Shown in pieces: positions 1-9,608 of a DNA stretch of 64,000 nt. Under the pieces are notes generated by a model. It did not search any database and was not told the DNA's origin. It worked only from the letters and a program-made list of their open reading frames with translations. Within the stretch, counting starts at the first letter, position 1, and every line of letters starts with the position of its first letter. Source of the stretch: Lederbergia wuyishanensis. Its GTDB lineage: Bacteria; Bacillota; Bacilli; Bacillales; Bacillaceae_C. The translations under genes and the position numbers were made by a program. The stretch spans positions 1,054,001 to 1,118,000 of the forward strand of contig NZ_JALIRM010000001.1 of the NCBI RefSeq assembly GCF_022900255.1. Reading direction: 5' to 3'.

Positions 1-332
1 ACGGACATAATGGCATAAACAAGAACTGCAGCTGCAGCTAGATCTTTTGCTTGCTTTGCCAATGGTTTAATATCTTGAGTTGCTATATCAACGGCCCTCT
101 CAAGTGCTGAGTTAATAAGTTCTAGTGATAATACTCCAAATATGGAAATGATAATAAATAACCATTCTATTTTATCGATTTTTAAAATAATTGATAGTAC
201 ACTTACAACGAAAGCAAAGATGATATGAATCTGAAAGTTTTTTTCAACTTTAGATGCATAGATAATCCCTTGTATTGCATATTTGAAGGCACAGAAAATC
301 CTTACAATTGAAAATCTCCCTTTATCTTTCAA
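1..332 (-). CDS. dgkA: Diacylglycerol/undecaprenol kinase DgkA, 3' end cut by window edge
   Basis: Integral membrane kinase of the DgkA family; in Gram-positive bacteria it phosphorylates undecaprenol to feed the lipid carrier pool for cell-wall synthesis. About 110 residues are visible. The family signature [12 protein letters not shown] is at residues 71-82 and AKDLAAAAV near 96-104, with hydrophobic membrane segments at about 34-50 and 56-72. The last residues lie beyond base 1. I chose the TTG at 330-332, which overlaps the end of ybeY by 11 bases and follows an AGAAGG ribosome site by 8 bases; there is no ATG upstream in frame. It follows ybeY as in B. subtilis and is probably cotranscribed with it. 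Confidence 0.9.
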   Translation of the reverse strand, partial: MKDKGRFSIVRIFCAFKYAIQGIIYASKVEKNFQIHIIFAFVVSVLSIILKIDKIEWLFIIISIFGVLSLELINSALERAVDIATQDIKPLAKQAKDLAAAAVLVYAIMS

Positions 333-792
333 GGCCGTAACCTTCTAGTAGTTCATTTTGTCTCTTAAACATCTTCTTTTCATCTTCTTCTTCAATATGA
401 TCATATCCAAGTAAATGAAGAAACCCGTGAATTGTTAAAAACCCTAGTTCTCTCGAGAAGGAATGACCGTATTCTTTTGCTTGTTCTTCTGCTTTTTCAA
501 GTGAAATAATAATATCACCAAGCATTCGCGGCATATCGGCTCCAATAATTTCCGGTTCATCTTCACCTAGTTCTTCCATCGCAAACGATATCACATCTGT
601 GGCATAATCTTTCCCACGATATTCCTTATTAATTTTTTGAATCTCTTTATTAGACACAATCATTATAGATAACTCTGTTCCATCCTCGACATTCTCTTCT
701 TTTGCTGCATAGTTTAATAAGTTCTCAAGTAATTCCTTATCCGAATCCAACAATTTGTTATTTTCATCAATTAAATCAATTTGCAGTGTCAC
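322..792 (-). CDS. ybeY: Endoribonuclease YbeY, rRNA maturation
   Basis: Metal-dependent endoribonuclease involved in 16S rRNA 3'-end maturation and ribosome quality control in the cytoplasm. The 156-residue protein carries the diagnostic [11 protein letters not shown] zinc site with His122, His126 and His132. The start is GTG at 790-792, after AGAAGGTGA; it lies inside the last 17 bases of pgpH, so translation is probably coupled. The gene order pgpH-ybeY-dgkA matches other Bacillus genomes. Length is typical. Confidence 0.95.
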   Translation of the reverse strand: MTLQIDLIDENNKLLDSDKELLENLLNYAAKEENVEDGTELSIMIVSNKEIQKINKEYRGKDYATDVISFAMEELGEDEPEIIGADMPRMLGDIIISLEKAEEQAKEYGHSFSRELGFLTIHGFLHLLGYDHIEEEDEKKMFKRQNELLEGYGLER

Positions 793-2962
793 TGCCGATC
801 ACCTTCTGTTGTTTTAAATCTGGGTATTCAATGCGAGAGTGAAATATTCCATTTAATGTTTCACAAAATCGTTTCTTCACAAGCTCAATTTCTTTTAAGG
901 TAAGATTACATTCATTAAATTGGCCATCCAAGATTTTATCTTGTGCAATATTATGAACTAGTAATCGAATCTCGCTTGGTGTTGGGTTAGCCATAGACCT
1001 AACAGCGGCCTCTACACTATCCGCAAGACTTATAACTGCCGCTTCTTTAGTCTGTGGCTTTGGCCCAGGGTAGCGATATTCACTTTCCGGAGTATTTTCA
1101 TCCAATTTTTTCGCTTTGTAATAAAAAAACTTTAACAAACTTGTTCCATGATGCTGTTCTGCAATATCAACAATTTCTCTAGGCAATTTATGCTTTCTTA
1201 ATTCCTTTGCTCCATCTGTAGCATGAGAGATAATGATATCCTTACTTGTTTCAGGTGGAAGACGGTCATGCGGATTTTCTATATTCATTTGATTTTCAAT
1301 AAAAAATGGAGGTCTTTTTGTTTTACCAACATCGTGATAATAACATCCCACTCTAGCTAATAAGCCATTTGCTCCTATTGCTTCACAAGCTGCTTCCGCT
1401 AAATTCGCTACCATTACACTATGATGATAAGTTCCAGGCGTTTCGGTCAAAAGCTTTTTCAATAAAGGATGGTTTGGATTTGATAACTCGATTAATCTCA
1501 TTGTCGACAGAATCCCAAAACCTGCTTCAAAGAAAGGAAGAAGACCGATTGTAAAAACAGATGAAAGAATTCCAGATACAACTGAAAATAATCCAAAATA
1601 AAGATATTCCGTAATTGTAAACTGTCCGCCTCCAATTAATAATAAGAAAAAGATAAGCAAAAGATTAATACATGAAACTAATAAACCTGCTCGTAGTATA
1701 TGACTTCTTTCATTTCGGGAAGAAACAAATAATACCCCAGCTAAACCACTAAATAAAATATAAACTGCAACTTCGATATCGATCGTATTCGATATCCCAT
1801 CATGGAAAACAATGCTGCCACATGATGCTATTAGTATGGTCATAATAAGAGCCAATCTCTCATTGATCATTGTTTTAATTAACATTGGTGCCATAGCAGC
1901 CGGAAAAATATAGGCTATTTTATTTAAATTAGCGTTTTCCATTAACCCGATAATTTTCATAATGATAATGGAACAGATAAAAATTAAGCTTGCTAACAAT
2001 AAGTAATTTTGCTTTTTATCCTCTGTTGTAGCCAATCTAGAAAAATACATATATATTGAACCAATTGCTAATATAACAAAAATCCCTAAACCTATGAGAG
2101 GTTTTATTGTCGGATTGCTTTTTAACAAACCTAGCATTTCAAGCTGACGATATGTCTCTCTATCAATTAAATGCCCTTCTTGAACGATGATTTGTCCTTG
2201 TAAAATTTTTACTGGTTCGACATCTTCCTTAGCTTGTTTTTTTCTATCATCGGTAAGAACAGGATCGTATAAATCATTTGGAATGATTGCATACTTACCT
2301 AAATCGATCGCGACATTTTTCAATTCATCTGACAGTCCTGACATTTTAATGTAATCTGCAACTAACTTCCTAGCTGCTTCGACACCATCTTCACGTATCT
2401 TATCATTCATGACAGATTCCACATTCTGAACAACAATATCTTTTGTGTTTTGTAACTCTGCTCCTTCTGTTTGCAATAATGTCATAAAAATTTGGTCTGA
2501 TATTGAATTTGTAATGTCTTCTGAGACATTTTCAGTAAGCCTCGTTTTAAGTTGTTTTAACCTAGTTTGTAGAGTTATGGCCGCTTCTTCATTCTTAATT
2601 TCTGATGAATTTTCATCCACCACTTTATGAGATTCATAATTCGTATCCTTTACAAAATCAAATATAGAAGTAATTAATGATACTCTATTTTGAGCCATTT
2701 CTTTTTTAAATACATATACTTTATCAATTTGATCAGCAGCATTTTCCCTAGCTTCTGACGTCTTGATTTCATCCTCTACTGTCTTGGGGGATCGGATTGT
2801 TTTATCAGCAACTGAAAATAGTTCAATATCATATGTTTCAGGCTTAACATTATGAAATAAAATAACGAAGAGCAATAACCCAAGTATACAATAAATAAGA
2901 GTTGTAAATACCTTATAGCTTAGGAACGTTCGGATTTTGCTAATATATGCTTGAAAGTCCAT
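776..2962 (-). CDS. pgpH: Cyclic di-AMP phosphodiesterase PgpH (YqfF), 7TM-HD protein
   Basis: Membrane HD-domain phosphodiesterase that degrades cyclic di-AMP. Seen here: an N-terminal transmembrane helix around residues 15-35, a long charged extracellular region to about 275, a block of roughly seven hydrophobic helices (about 285-480), then a cytoplasmic HD domain with [11 protein letters not shown] and CYYHDVGK as metal ligands. I chose the ATG at 2960-2962, 6 bases after GGAGG, rather than the ATG four codons upstream that overlaps this ribosome site; that gives 728 residues. A terminator separates it from phoH, so it begins its own unit with ybeY and dgkA. Confidence 0.94.
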   Translation of the reverse strand: MDFQAYISKIRTFLSYKVFTTLIYCILGLLLFVILFHNVKPETYDIELFSVADKTIRSPKTVEDEIKTSEARENAADQIDKVYVFKKEMAQNRVSLITSIFDFVKDTNYESHKVVDENSSEIKNEEAAITLQTRLKQLKTRLTENVSEDITNSISDQIFMTLLQTEGAELQNTKDIVVQNVESVMNDKIREDGVEAARKLVADYIKMSGLSDELKNVAIDLGKYAIIPNDLYDPVLTDDRKKQAKEDVEPVKILQGQIIVQEGHLIDRETYRQLEMLGLLKSNPTIKPLIGLGIFVILAIGSIYMYFSRLATTEDKKQNYLLLASLIFICSIIIMKIIGLMENANLNKIAYIFPAAMAPMLIKTMINERLALIMTILIASCGSIVFHDGISNTIDIEVAVYILFSGLAGVLFVSSRNERSHILRAGLLVSCINLLLIFFLLLIGGGQFTITEYLYFGLFSVVSGILSSVFTIGLLPFFEAGFGILSTMRLIELSNPNHPLLKKLLTETPGTYHHSVMVANLAEAACEAIGANGLLARVGCYYHDVGKTKRPPFFIENQMNIENPHDRLPPETSKDIIISHATDGAKELRKHKLPREIVDIAEQHHGTSLLKFFYYKAKKLDENTPESEYRYPGPKPQTKEAAVISLADSVEAAVRSMANPTPSEIRLLVHNIAQDKILDGQFNECNLTLKEIELVKKRFCETLNGIFHSRIEYPDLKQQKVIGSDTAN

Positions 2963-3001
2963 AAAATCCTCCATACCCTGTTATCGCCGATTAAATTCAG
3001 C

Positions 3002-3007
3002 ATTATA
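3002..3007 (-). promoter_or_regulatory. Probable -10 element for pgpH-ybeY-dgkA
   Basis: A perfect TATAAT on the minus strand lies 40 bases upstream of the pgpH start and downstream of the phoH terminator, where a promoter is needed. I see no good -35 hexamer at the usual distance, so this is only moderately supported. Confidence 0.45.
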
Positions 3008-3122
3008 CTAAAATAATAACAGTTTTATTAAGCGAAAACACTCGAATTTTGTAATTGCTACTAAAATGAGTATTCCAGTATATATAATAAGACGAAAGTA
3101 ATAATAAAAAGTTCCTTAAAAG

Positions 3123-3152
3123 TTAAAAACCCCGTTTTTTTCTGACGGGGTT
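3123..3152 (-). terminator. Terminator after phoH
   Basis: Minus-strand stem AACCCCGT / ACGGGGTT followed by TTT begins about 10 bases past the phoH stop. It ends the yqfC-yqfD-phoH unit. Confidence 0.8.
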
Positions 3153-3162
3153 AGCAAATATA

Positions 3163-4134
3163 TCAATCATGTAAGGTATCATGTCCTTCGAAAGCCTCAA
3201 TAATGCGGCCGACAAGTGGATGTCTAACAACATCGGTTTGATTAAGATGAATAAACGAGATTCCCGGGACTCCATGTAATATAAGTTCCGCAGCCATTAA
3301 TCCCGATTTCACACCTTTTGGTAGATCTACTTGTGTGGAATCTCCAGTTATGACCATTTTTGATCCAATGCCCAGCCGTGTTAAAAACATTTTCATTTGA
3401 GCTTGAGTTGTGTTTTGGGCTTCATCCAAAATAACGAAGGCGTCATCCAAGGTTCTCCCCCTCATATAAGCAAGGGGTGCGATTTCAATTGTTTCACGAT
3501 CAATCAGTCTCTGGGTATGTTCTGCACCTAAAACATCATGTAATGAATCATAAAGCGGTCGTAAATATGGATCTACTTTTTCTTTTAAGTCACCAGGTAA
3601 AAAGCCGAGGCTTTCTCCAGCTTCAATAGCTGGACGTGTGAGTATGATTTTATTTACTTTATTGTTTTTTAAAGCATTCACAGCCATTACAACTGCAAGA
3701 TACGTTTTCCCTGTTCCAGCTGGACCAATCCCAAATACAAGATCTTGCTTTCGAATAGCATCGATATAGTGACGTTGTCCTAACGTTTTAACTCGTATTG
3801 CCTTCCCTTTCGTATTTCGGGCAATTTCTTCCTCAAATAGTTCTGAAAAATATTCAATTCGATTTTGTTTAGCCATTTTTGCAGCATAGGCAACATCTCT
3901 CTCACTAATATGAATTCCTCTGCGGATTACAATTAAGAGTTGCTTAATCGTTTCTGTTGCCCGTTCAATAGCTGATGCTTCCCCAGATAAATTTACAGTT
4001 TCTCCTCTTGTCACAATTGTTACTTTAAATTGTTCTTCAAGTAATTTTAAATTGACGTCTGCATTTCCAAACAAGACAAATGCCTCGTCCTGATTTTCGA
4101 TTTCAATTTTTGCTGTAGTTAATTCTGCTGACAT
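3163..4134 (-). CDS. phoH: PhoH family ATPase
   Basis: Cytoplasmic P-loop ATPase of the PhoH family, thought to act in RNA metabolism; its exact reaction is not established. An N-terminal KH-like region (about 15-70) precedes the ATPase domain with Walker A GPAGTGKT at 137-144 and Walker B VILDEAQN at 234-241. It has 323 residues, typical for the Bacillus protein. The start lies 4 bases after yqfD ends, and the order yqfC-yqfD-phoH-pgpH-ybeY is conserved in Bacillus. Confidence 0.93.
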   Translation of the reverse strand: MSAELTTAKIEIENQDEAFVLFGNADVNLKLLEEQFKVTIVTRGETVNLSGEASAIERATETIKQLLIVIRRGIHISERDVAYAAKMAKQNRIEYFSELFEEEIARNTKGKAIRVKTLGQRHYIDAIRKQDLVFGIGPAGTGKTYLAVVMAVNALKNNKVNKIILTRPAIEAGESLGFLPGDLKEKVDPYLRPLYDSLHDVLGAEHTQRLIDRETIEIAPLAYMRGRTLDDAFVILDEAQNTTQAQMKMFLTRLGIGSKMVITGDSTQVDLPKGVKSGLMAAELILHGVPGISFIHLNQTDVVRHPLVGRIIEAFEGHDTLHD

Positions 4135-4137
4135 TCG

Positions 4138-5325
4138 CTAGTCTCCTTGAATGATTGGTCTTTCCTCCGCAATATTTTCAACCACTTGAAAATTTATGGA
4201 TAGTTTAACTTTACCATTGTCAACTTCTTGTTGCAAAATATATTCACCATCTACTCGAGCCTCAGGAGGAATATTATTCTCCAAATCACTTCTTGCTAAT
4301 TCTTTCGCCTCTTCAATCGCTTCTTCCTTTGTCAAAGAACGGGGCATTTGTTCATTTTCTCTAATTGTTCTTTCAGAATAAACGATTGGAAGTTTCCATC
4401 CTAAAAAAAACAAATCATGGTCGATTGTTTCAGTTTCATATTGTTTAAAGTCTACGCTTTTAAATCCCCATAAACGTAAAGATAATTTGCCAAAAACGAG
4501 ATAATGTCTTCTAATTTCCTGTCCAGTATATACTTTAAAATTTGAATTTAAAGGGAATTCCACTTTTGTATTGTACCAAGTAATCCCCCAAACTTCCCCG
4601 GTAGCTGAAACTAATTTTGGTTTTTCCTCACTGCCAATCATGCCAGATACTAGAAGTTGTCCTTTTTCGACATATTGATTGACCTTCACCATTGATTTCC
4701 CTTTCTCAACGAACATACTTGATATAACAGCTTTTTTCTTCGCAACTAAATGACTAGGATTTTTCAACTCCGGTTTTTTAGGATCATTTTTTTGAACAAC
4801 ACTAAAATGAAAGGTTGTCCCCTTTAATTCAACGCCAATCCATGTAATATTATCAATTTTTTCGGTTAACTTTTGCTGTATCATATCTGGTTTATCACTA
4901 AAAAGATGGAAAGAACCTACTTTAATACCAAGCTGTGTCAATTCTTTTCTCATTTTATGTTCAGTTTCAGGATCAGCTCCTTTAATCTCGATTCCCCACG
5001 TAACATTAGAGAGAATAAAGGCAATGAGGAAAAATAAGACAATCCCTACAAGGAAACCACTATGTTTAAAAGCTCTCTTCCAAATAAATGGTAAGCCCAC
5101 ACCTCGAATTAATGTTATTGTGCAGTCAGCTTTCCGAGCAGCATTTCGAAATTTATGTAAATCTGGAAGAGCAATAAAAAATAGAACGTCTCCACTTTTC
5201 CTTTTTTTTACCTTCCACATGATAAGCCCTGATTGAGCGAGTCGATTTATCAACCGCTCAATCCCTTTACCTTCTGCTTTAACTAATACTCTTCCAGTAA
5301 TGAACGTCAGCCATTGATTCTTCAA
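4138..5325 (-). CDS. yqfD: Sporulation protein YqfD
   Basis: Mother-cell sporulation protein of the YqfD family, needed for efficient sporulation in B. subtilis; the molecular role is not known to me. About 395 residues, with a single strong transmembrane segment near residues 85-105 after an N-terminal domain, and a long C-terminal region rich in beta-type sequence. The longest frame begins with GTG at 5334, which overlaps the AGGAG ribosome site; two TTG codons at 5328 and 5325 are better placed, and I use 5325, about 8 bases after AGGAG. The yqfC stop codon overlaps this site, so the two genes are probably coupled. Confidence 0.88.
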   Translation of the reverse strand: MKNQWLTFITGRVLVKAEGKGIERLINRLAQSGLIMWKVKKRKSGDVLFFIALPDLHKFRNAARKADCTITLIRGVGLPFIWKRAFKHSGFLVGIVLFFLIAFILSNVTWGIEIKGADPETEHKMRKELTQLGIKVGSFHLFSDKPDMIQQKLTEKIDNITWIGVELKGTTFHFSVVQKNDPKKPELKNPSHLVAKKKAVISSMFVEKGKSMVKVNQYVEKGQLLVSGMIGSEEKPKLVSATGEVWGITWYNTKVEFPLNSNFKVYTGQEIRRHYLVFGKLSLRLWGFKSVDFKQYETETIDHDLFFLGWKLPIVYSERTIRENEQMPRSLTKEEAIEEAKELARSDLENNIPPEARVDGEYILQQEVDNGKVKLSINFQVVENIAEERPIIQGD

Positions 5326-5336
5326 CAATGCCACTC

Positions 5337-5621
5337 CTATTCATCTAGATAATGAACTTCTTCTATTTTCCCTTCAAGTAATAGTTCATCTGGCAAAATC
5401 GTTTTTATGACAAAAGAATTTCCCTTTATTAGTAGTTGTCCTTGTTTTAATAACAGTCTTAATTCCTTATCTGTGAAAACGAGAAGGCCTTTATGATTTT
5501 CGATATAAATATGCAACTGACCTACTATCGTTACTCTTGGCAGATCCATAACAACGTCTGCGGGAAGTTCCGTTTTGAATGCCATCCATCTTCGTAATTT
5601 GTTGGTCCATTTTTTGGCCAT
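5337..5621 (-). CDS. yqfC: Sporulation protein YqfC
   Basis: Small 94-residue protein of the YqfC/YabP-like sporulation family, made in the mother cell in B. subtilis. The N-terminus is basic (KKWTNKLRRW) and the rest is predicted to be mainly beta strand; no membrane helix is visible. A GGGGG ribosome site precedes the ATG. It is followed directly by yqfD, its usual partner. A sigma-E-like -10 element lies just upstream. Confidence 0.88.
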   Translation of the reverse strand: MAKKWTNKLRRWMAFKTELPADVVMDLPRVTIVGQLHIYIENHKGLLVFTDKELRLLLKQGQLLIKGNSFVIKTILPDELLLEGKIEEVHYLDE

Positions 5622-5645
5622 AAAAAAGAACCCCCTTTCCTCTCA

Positions 5646-5653
5646 TATGTATG
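5646..5653 (-). promoter_or_regulatory. Candidate sigma-E -10 element for yqfC-yqfD
   Basis: The minus strand has CATACATA about 25 bases before the yqfC start, close to the sigma-E -10 consensus CATACANT. The -35 region is weak. In B. subtilis yqfC-yqfD is known to be sigma-E dependent. The element lies within an imperfect hairpin (CTTTCCACTCATA / ATGAGAGGAAAG), which could instead act as a weak terminator for the upstream gene. Confidence 0.4.
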
Positions 5654-5681
5654 AGTGGAAAGAAGGTTTCATCACTTTTAA

Positions 5682-6158
5682 TTATGAACGTTTTATCTTT
5701 TCGTAAGGTCTTAGCGCACGTGGAGGGCCAAGTACCTCCGACATAACAATTCCTTTAAGGATATCATTAGCTTGAAAATGAAACTCCGGGACTTGTTCGT
5801 TTTTTATATGTTGATTAACCTGTTTTATTTTTATTGCTTGTAAACGACGCTTTTCTTCTTCGGCCTTCAGTTCTTCCAATTTTCTCTGTAGCTCTTCCTG
5901 TTTTTCATTTACGGTTGGTGGAGCTCTTGTAACTAGAATTTCTGCTGCTTCTTTTAAGTTCCGCGCTTTAGCAAGTTCAGGAAATACTTGCTGGATAGGT
6001 TTTACTGTTTCTTCAACTTCGTCGTGATAGGTTTGAATTGGTTTTGCAACAGGAGGTGGCATTCGATGCTCCCTTTGTTCCTGTTGATTAGCACCTCTTT
6101 TGCGATTAAAAATAAAACTGATGGCAGCAATTAAAAGGAAAAATAATATTGATTCCAA
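5682..6158 (-). CDS. Membrane-anchored protein of unknown function downstream of floA (YqfB position)
   Basis: I do not recognise a domain. The 158-residue protein starts with one hydrophobic segment (about residues 3-17) followed by basic residues, so it is probably anchored with the rest in the cytoplasm. A Pro-rich linker (about 33-65) leads to a highly charged Glu/Lys/Arg-rich helix (about 85-120) that could form a coiled coil, and then a less biased C-terminus (about 125-158) that looks folded. It follows floA by 32 bases and is the last gene of the nfeD-floA unit, the place occupied by yqfB in B. subtilis. A role with flotillin membrane domains is inference from position only. Confidence 0.75.
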   Translation of the reverse strand: MESILFFLLIAAISFIFNRKRGANQQEQREHRMPPPVAKPIQTYHDEVEETVKPIQQVFPELAKARNLKEAAEILVTRAPPTVNEKQEELQRKLEELKAEEEKRRLQAIKIKQVNQHIKNEQVPEFHFQANDILKGIVMSEVLGPPRALRPYEKIKRS

Positions 6159-6190
6159 AGGAGTTACCCCCTTTCATTTAGCGATACGTA

Positions 6191-7201
6191 TTATTCTGGT
6201 TTATTTCTATCAACTGGTTTTGACATTTTCCCTATGGAGTCGCGCATATCTGTATCAGCACCGATATTTTTCAATGAGAAGTAATCCATAACACCTAAGT
6301 TTCCTGATTTCAACGCTTCTGCCATTGCTTGAGGAACTTCTGCTTCAGCCTCAACAACCTTCGCTCTCATCTCTTCAACGCGAGCCTTCATCTCTTGCTC
6401 ATTAGCAACAGCCATAGCTCTTCTTTCTTCTGCTTTTGCTTGAGCTATTTTTTTATCAGCTTCTGCTTGATCAGTCTGTAGTTGCGCTCCAATATTTTTA
6501 CCGATATCAACATCAGCAATATCAATCGATAGAATTTCAAAAGCTGTACCAGAATCCAAGCCTTTAGATAAAACTGTACGAGAAATCATATCAGGGTTTT
6601 CAAGGACCTTCTTATGGTTATCACTTGAACCAATAGTGGAAACAACACCTTCACCAACACGGGCGATAACTGTATCTTCCCCCGCACCCCCTACAAGACG
6701 TTCAATGTTAGCTCTTACTGTAATACGTGCTTTTGCCTTCACTTCAATACCATCCATTGCAACACCCGCGATAAATGGCGTTTCGATAACTTTAGGGTTA
6801 ACACTCATTTGTACCGCTTCTAATACGTTACGACCAGCAAGATCAATCGCTGCCGCACGCTCGAAAGTTAATTCAATATTTGCACGTTGAGCCGCGATTA
6901 ATGCATTAACGACTCTATCCACATTACCCCCTGCAAGATAATGACTTTCAAGCTGGTTTGTACTAACATTAATTCCCGCTTTATGAGCTTTTATTAATGG
7001 ATTAACAACTCGACCAGGAATAACCCTTCTTAATCTCATCCCAATCAATGTAAAAATTCCAATTTTTACTCCTGCCGCAAGGGCTGAAATCCACAGCCCG
7101 ATTGGTACAAAAGTAAATAATACTGATAGGACAATAATCCCGATAACGATAGCTACAATTGCAAAAATAAGTTCTGGACCTAATACCATACCTAATGACA
7201 T
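6191..7201 (-). CDS. floA: Flotillin-like protein FloA (YqfA)
   Basis: Bacterial flotillin that organises ordered membrane microdomains. Two N-terminal hydrophobic stretches (about residues 8-27 and 31-48) anchor it, followed by the conserved YqfA-type PHB-like domain and an Ala/Glu-rich C-terminal helix region (about 250-300). It has 336 residues, near the usual length. GGAGG lies 6 bases before the ATG. It sits between its usual partner, the NfeD-type protease gene, and a small anchored protein, behind a sigma-W-like promoter, so it is probably induced by envelope stress. Confidence 0.95.
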   Translation of the reverse strand: MSLGMVLGPELIFAIVAIVIGIIVLSVLFTFVPIGLWISALAAGVKIGIFTLIGMRLRRVIPGRVVNPLIKAHKAGINVSTNQLESHYLAGGNVDRVVNALIAAQRANIELTFERAAAIDLAGRNVLEAVQMSVNPKVIETPFIAGVAMDGIEVKAKARITVRANIERLVGGAGEDTVIARVGEGVVSTIGSSDNHKKVLENPDMISRTVLSKGLDSGTAFEILSIDIADVDIGKNIGAQLQTDQAEADKKIAQAKAEERRAMAVANEQEMKARVEEMRAKVVEAEAEVPQAMAEALKSGNLGVMDYFSLKNIGADTDMRDSIGKMSKPVDRNKPE

Positions 7202-7232
7202 TCTTTTACCTCCTGTATTAAATAAAAGTCGT

Positions 7233-8534
7233 TCAAATCTCCCTTACTACTATTCGTGAGCCTTCCACTTTCACGACTTTAACCTTTGTATTATTTTCAA
7301 TAAAACTACCTTCAGCGACTACATCTAAACGTTCATCATCCACTTTAACTGTGCCTGAAGGTCTTAATGGTGTAATTGTAACTCCTTCACGCCCAATCAA
7401 TTCTAGACGATTTACGTTTGATACGTAGCCACTTTCCGTGTTTGTCGAATCTGTTAAAATCAGCTTCTTAAATATATTCATCCGTTTACCAAACACCTTT
7501 AACATTATGATAATAGCCAAAATAGATAAAAATAAAGCGATTACGATGGAAATAGCCATGTGTAATAGATTACCACCAGCCATAATGATACTGCCGATTA
7601 CAGCCACTGTTCCAAGCAGCCCGGCAATCCCACCTGCCAGGAAAAACTCCGCTGCTATCAAGATAATACCAAGGACAAATAGAATGATGGATTCATAACC
7701 AGCAAGTCCTGCAACATAATGTCCAAAGAAAAATAGCAGCAATGCACTTAAGCCCATCCCTCCGGGCAATCCAAAGCCTGGAGAATATAATTCAAGAACG
7801 AGTCCCAAACTAGCTATTGATAGAAGAATGGGAACAACTACAGGGTGCGTAATAAATCTAGCAATTTTTTCAGCAAAAGTAGGTTCAACCTTATGAACAT
7901 TGGCACCTTTATAGCCAAGCTTTGCAATAAGCTCATCTAAATCCTTTACAGTTCCTTCTGAATAACCAACTTTTTCAGCTTGAGCAGCAGTAAGCGTTAA
8001 TAGTTTCCCGTTTTCTTTTAAGTCCGGAAAATCAATACTTGATGTAACCATTGCTTTAGCAATTTCAGGGTCACGGTCATGTTCTTGGGCTACACCTGAC
8101 ATTGCGGCAATCCACATGCTCTCTGCTTTTTCTCCAGCCGTATTTCCGGTTTGGTCAATAATTGCTGAAGCCCCCATTGTTGCATTAGGTGTCATATAAA
8201 TTTCCTCAGTATGAAGAGCTATATAAGAGCCTGCAGAAATCGCCCACGAATTGACAAAAGTAACAGTTTTTATTTTCGTACTTGAAATAAGGTTTCCTAT
8301 ATCTCGTGCGGCAACAACTTCGCCTCCAGGTGTATTCATATCGAAAATAATTAATTCAGCATTATCTTTCTCTGCGGTATTAATTGCCCTTTTTAAATAC
8401 GCATATAGGCCTTTCTCCACTTCGTCATTAATAGGTATTACATAAACGTTCGCTCCTTTGCCATCTGCTTGTGCAGGCAACACAGATAAAACAAGCGCTG
8501 CAAGCATACAGATAGCAATCAACACTCTTCTCAT
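7233..8534 (-). CDS. yqeZ: NfeD-family membrane serine protease (YqeZ)
   Basis: Membrane-bound serine protease of the NfeD/ClpP-like class, companion of flotillins. A signal peptide of about 23 residues ends at AQA; the protease domain follows, with the probable nucleophile Ser100 in WAISAGSY and an oxyanion-type NTPGG at 67-71. Four to five membrane helices lie at about 235-365 and a soluble OB-like NfeD domain closes the protein (about 390-433). It opens the operon with floA and the unknown gene. Function in membrane protein quality control is inferred from the family. Confidence 0.93.
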   Translation of the reverse strand: MRRVLIAICMLAALVLSVLPAQADGKGANVYVIPINDEVEKGLYAYLKRAINTAEKDNAELIIFDMNTPGGEVVAARDIGNLISSTKIKTVTFVNSWAISAGSYIALHTEEIYMTPNATMGASAIIDQTGNTAGEKAESMWIAAMSGVAQEHDRDPEIAKAMVTSSIDFPDLKENGKLLTLTAAQAEKVGYSEGTVKDLDELIAKLGYKGANVHKVEPTFAEKIARFITHPVVVPILLSIASLGLVLELYSPGFGLPGGMGLSALLLFFFGHYVAGLAGYESIILFVLGIILIAAEFFLAGGIAGLLGTVAVIGSIIMAGGNLLHMAISIVIALFLSILAIIIMLKVFGKRMNIFKKLILTDSTNTESGYVSNVNRLELIGREGVTITPLRPSGTVKVDDERLDVVAEGSFIENNTKVKVVKVEGSRIVVREI

Positions 8535-8566
8535 CCAATCCCCCCTTCCGAAGCGTTCATAACAGT

Positions 8567-8594
8567 AATACGAATAAAATCAGATAAAGATTCA
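8567..8594 (-). promoter_or_regulatory. Sigma-W-type promoter for yqeZ-floA operon
   Basis: Minus strand TGAATC (8589-8594), 16-base spacer, CGTATT (8567-8572). This matches the extracytoplasmic sigma-W consensus TGAAAC-N16-CGTA with one change in the -35. The same operon is in the sigma-W regulon of B. subtilis, which makes the match believable. The start codon is 32 bases downstream. Confidence 0.75.
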
Positions 8595-8635
8595 AAAATT
8601 TTTTTGAGTTCTCTAACTATTATACCTGAAATATG

Positions 8636-8672
8636 TAAAAAAGCCGACAAGCATTATTGCTCATCGACTTTT
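8636..8672 (-). terminator. Terminator after yqeY
   Basis: Minus-strand imperfect stem AAGTCGATGAGCA / TGCTTGTCGGCTT followed by a T run, immediately after yqeY. Confidence 0.75.
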
Positions 8673-8684
8673 CTTTAATGTTTA

Positions 8685-9131
8685 TTACGATAAATGCCGC
8701 CCAACAAGCTTGCTAACGAGAGATCCGTCTGCTTTTCCTTTTACTTTCGGCATAAGAATACCCATTACTTTACCCATGTCAGATTTTGAAGTTGCGCCTG
8801 ACTCTGAGATTGCCTCTTGCACAAGAGCTTCCACTTCTTCTTCTGAAAGTTGAGGTGGCATATATTTTTCCACAAAAGCTAGTTCCTGTTGAACTTTTTC
8901 CGCGAGATCATGACGATCCGCTTTATTAAATTCATGGAGGGAGTCTTTGCGTTGCTTTACTTCGCGAGAAAGGACTGTCAATTCTTCTTCTTCCGATAAT
9001 TGTTGTTTGCCAAGCTTAATGGATTCATTTTGCAAGGCTGCTTTCAGCATTCGGATGACGGAGAGTTTTTCTTTTTCTTTATTCTTCATCGCTTGTTTCA
9101 TATCGTCGTTTAAACGCTCAAGAAGACTCAT
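8685..9131 (-). CDS. yqeY: GatB/YqeY domain protein
   Basis: 148-residue protein of the YqeY family, homologous to the tRNA-binding tail domain of the amidotransferase subunit GatB. Its role is not firmly known; a tRNA-related function is inferred from the family. The N-terminal part is a Lys/Glu-rich helix bundle and the C-terminal part contains the conserved [17 protein letters not shown] segment (about residues 122-138). It follows rpsU by 13 bases with an AGAGGGTGA ribosome site, the standard Bacillus arrangement. Confidence 0.92.
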   Translation of the reverse strand: MSLLERLNDDMKQAMKNKEKEKLSVIRMLKAALQNESIKLGKQQLSEEEELTVLSREVKQRKDSLHEFNKADRHDLAEKVQQELAFVEKYMPPQLSEEEVEALVQEAISESGATSKSDMGKVMGILMPKVKGKADGSLVSKLVGRHLS

Positions 9132-9144
9132 TATTTCACCCTCT

Positions 9145-9318
9145 TTAGAACTTGCGCTTTCTGGCAGCTTCTGATTTTTTCTTACGTCTTACGCTTGGCT
9201 TTTCATAAAATTCGCGCTTTCTGTATTCTTGTAAAGTCCCTGTTTTAGAAACTGTACGTTTGAAGCGGCGAAGAGCATCTTCAAGCGATTCGTTTTTACG
9301 AACTACTGTTTTTGACAT
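9145..9318 (-). CDS. rpsU: 30S ribosomal protein S21
   Basis: Small basic 57-residue ribosomal protein with the family start [21 protein letters not shown] and a Lys/Arg-rich tail. I chose the ATG at 9316-9318 after GAGGGAGGG; the open frame upstream of it is inside the leader. Transcribed with yqeY from a strong vegetative promoter at 9384-9412. Confidence 0.97.
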   Translation of the reverse strand: MSKTVVRKNESLEDALRRFKRTVSKTGTLQEYRKREFYEKPSVRRKKKSEAARKRKF

Positions 9319-9383
9319 CTCTCTTTCCCTCCCTCCGAACATAGCAATAACATGTTCATACATGGAAATCCATGTACTTTGCA

Positions 9384-9412
9384 ATTATAATATAAGGCTT
9401 TTGACAGGTCAA
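9384..9412 (-). promoter_or_regulatory. Sigma-A promoter for rpsU-yqeY
   Basis: Minus strand TTGACC (9407-9412), 17-base spacer, TATAAT (9384-9389). Near-perfect vegetative promoter, giving a leader of about 60 bases before rpsU. Confidence 0.85.
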
Positions 9413-9608
9413 CAATCTAATTATAAGAAAAGCACAAGTATCGCATTATTAAATGGACATGTATATGTTTTTAGACGCCTTAAAGTTAGCTTTTTAACGA
9501 ATATATCTACTTAAATACTGAAAATAAAAAATCATTTCTATCATGAGATATACGACGATAAGCATGTCTAACAAATCACATCATATATTTTAATTAGAGG
9601 TGAAAGAC

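Noticed and set aside
9319-9608. Promoter for the YqeW transporter
   Set aside because: I could not find a credible -35/-10 pair between the rpsU promoter and the ribosome site.
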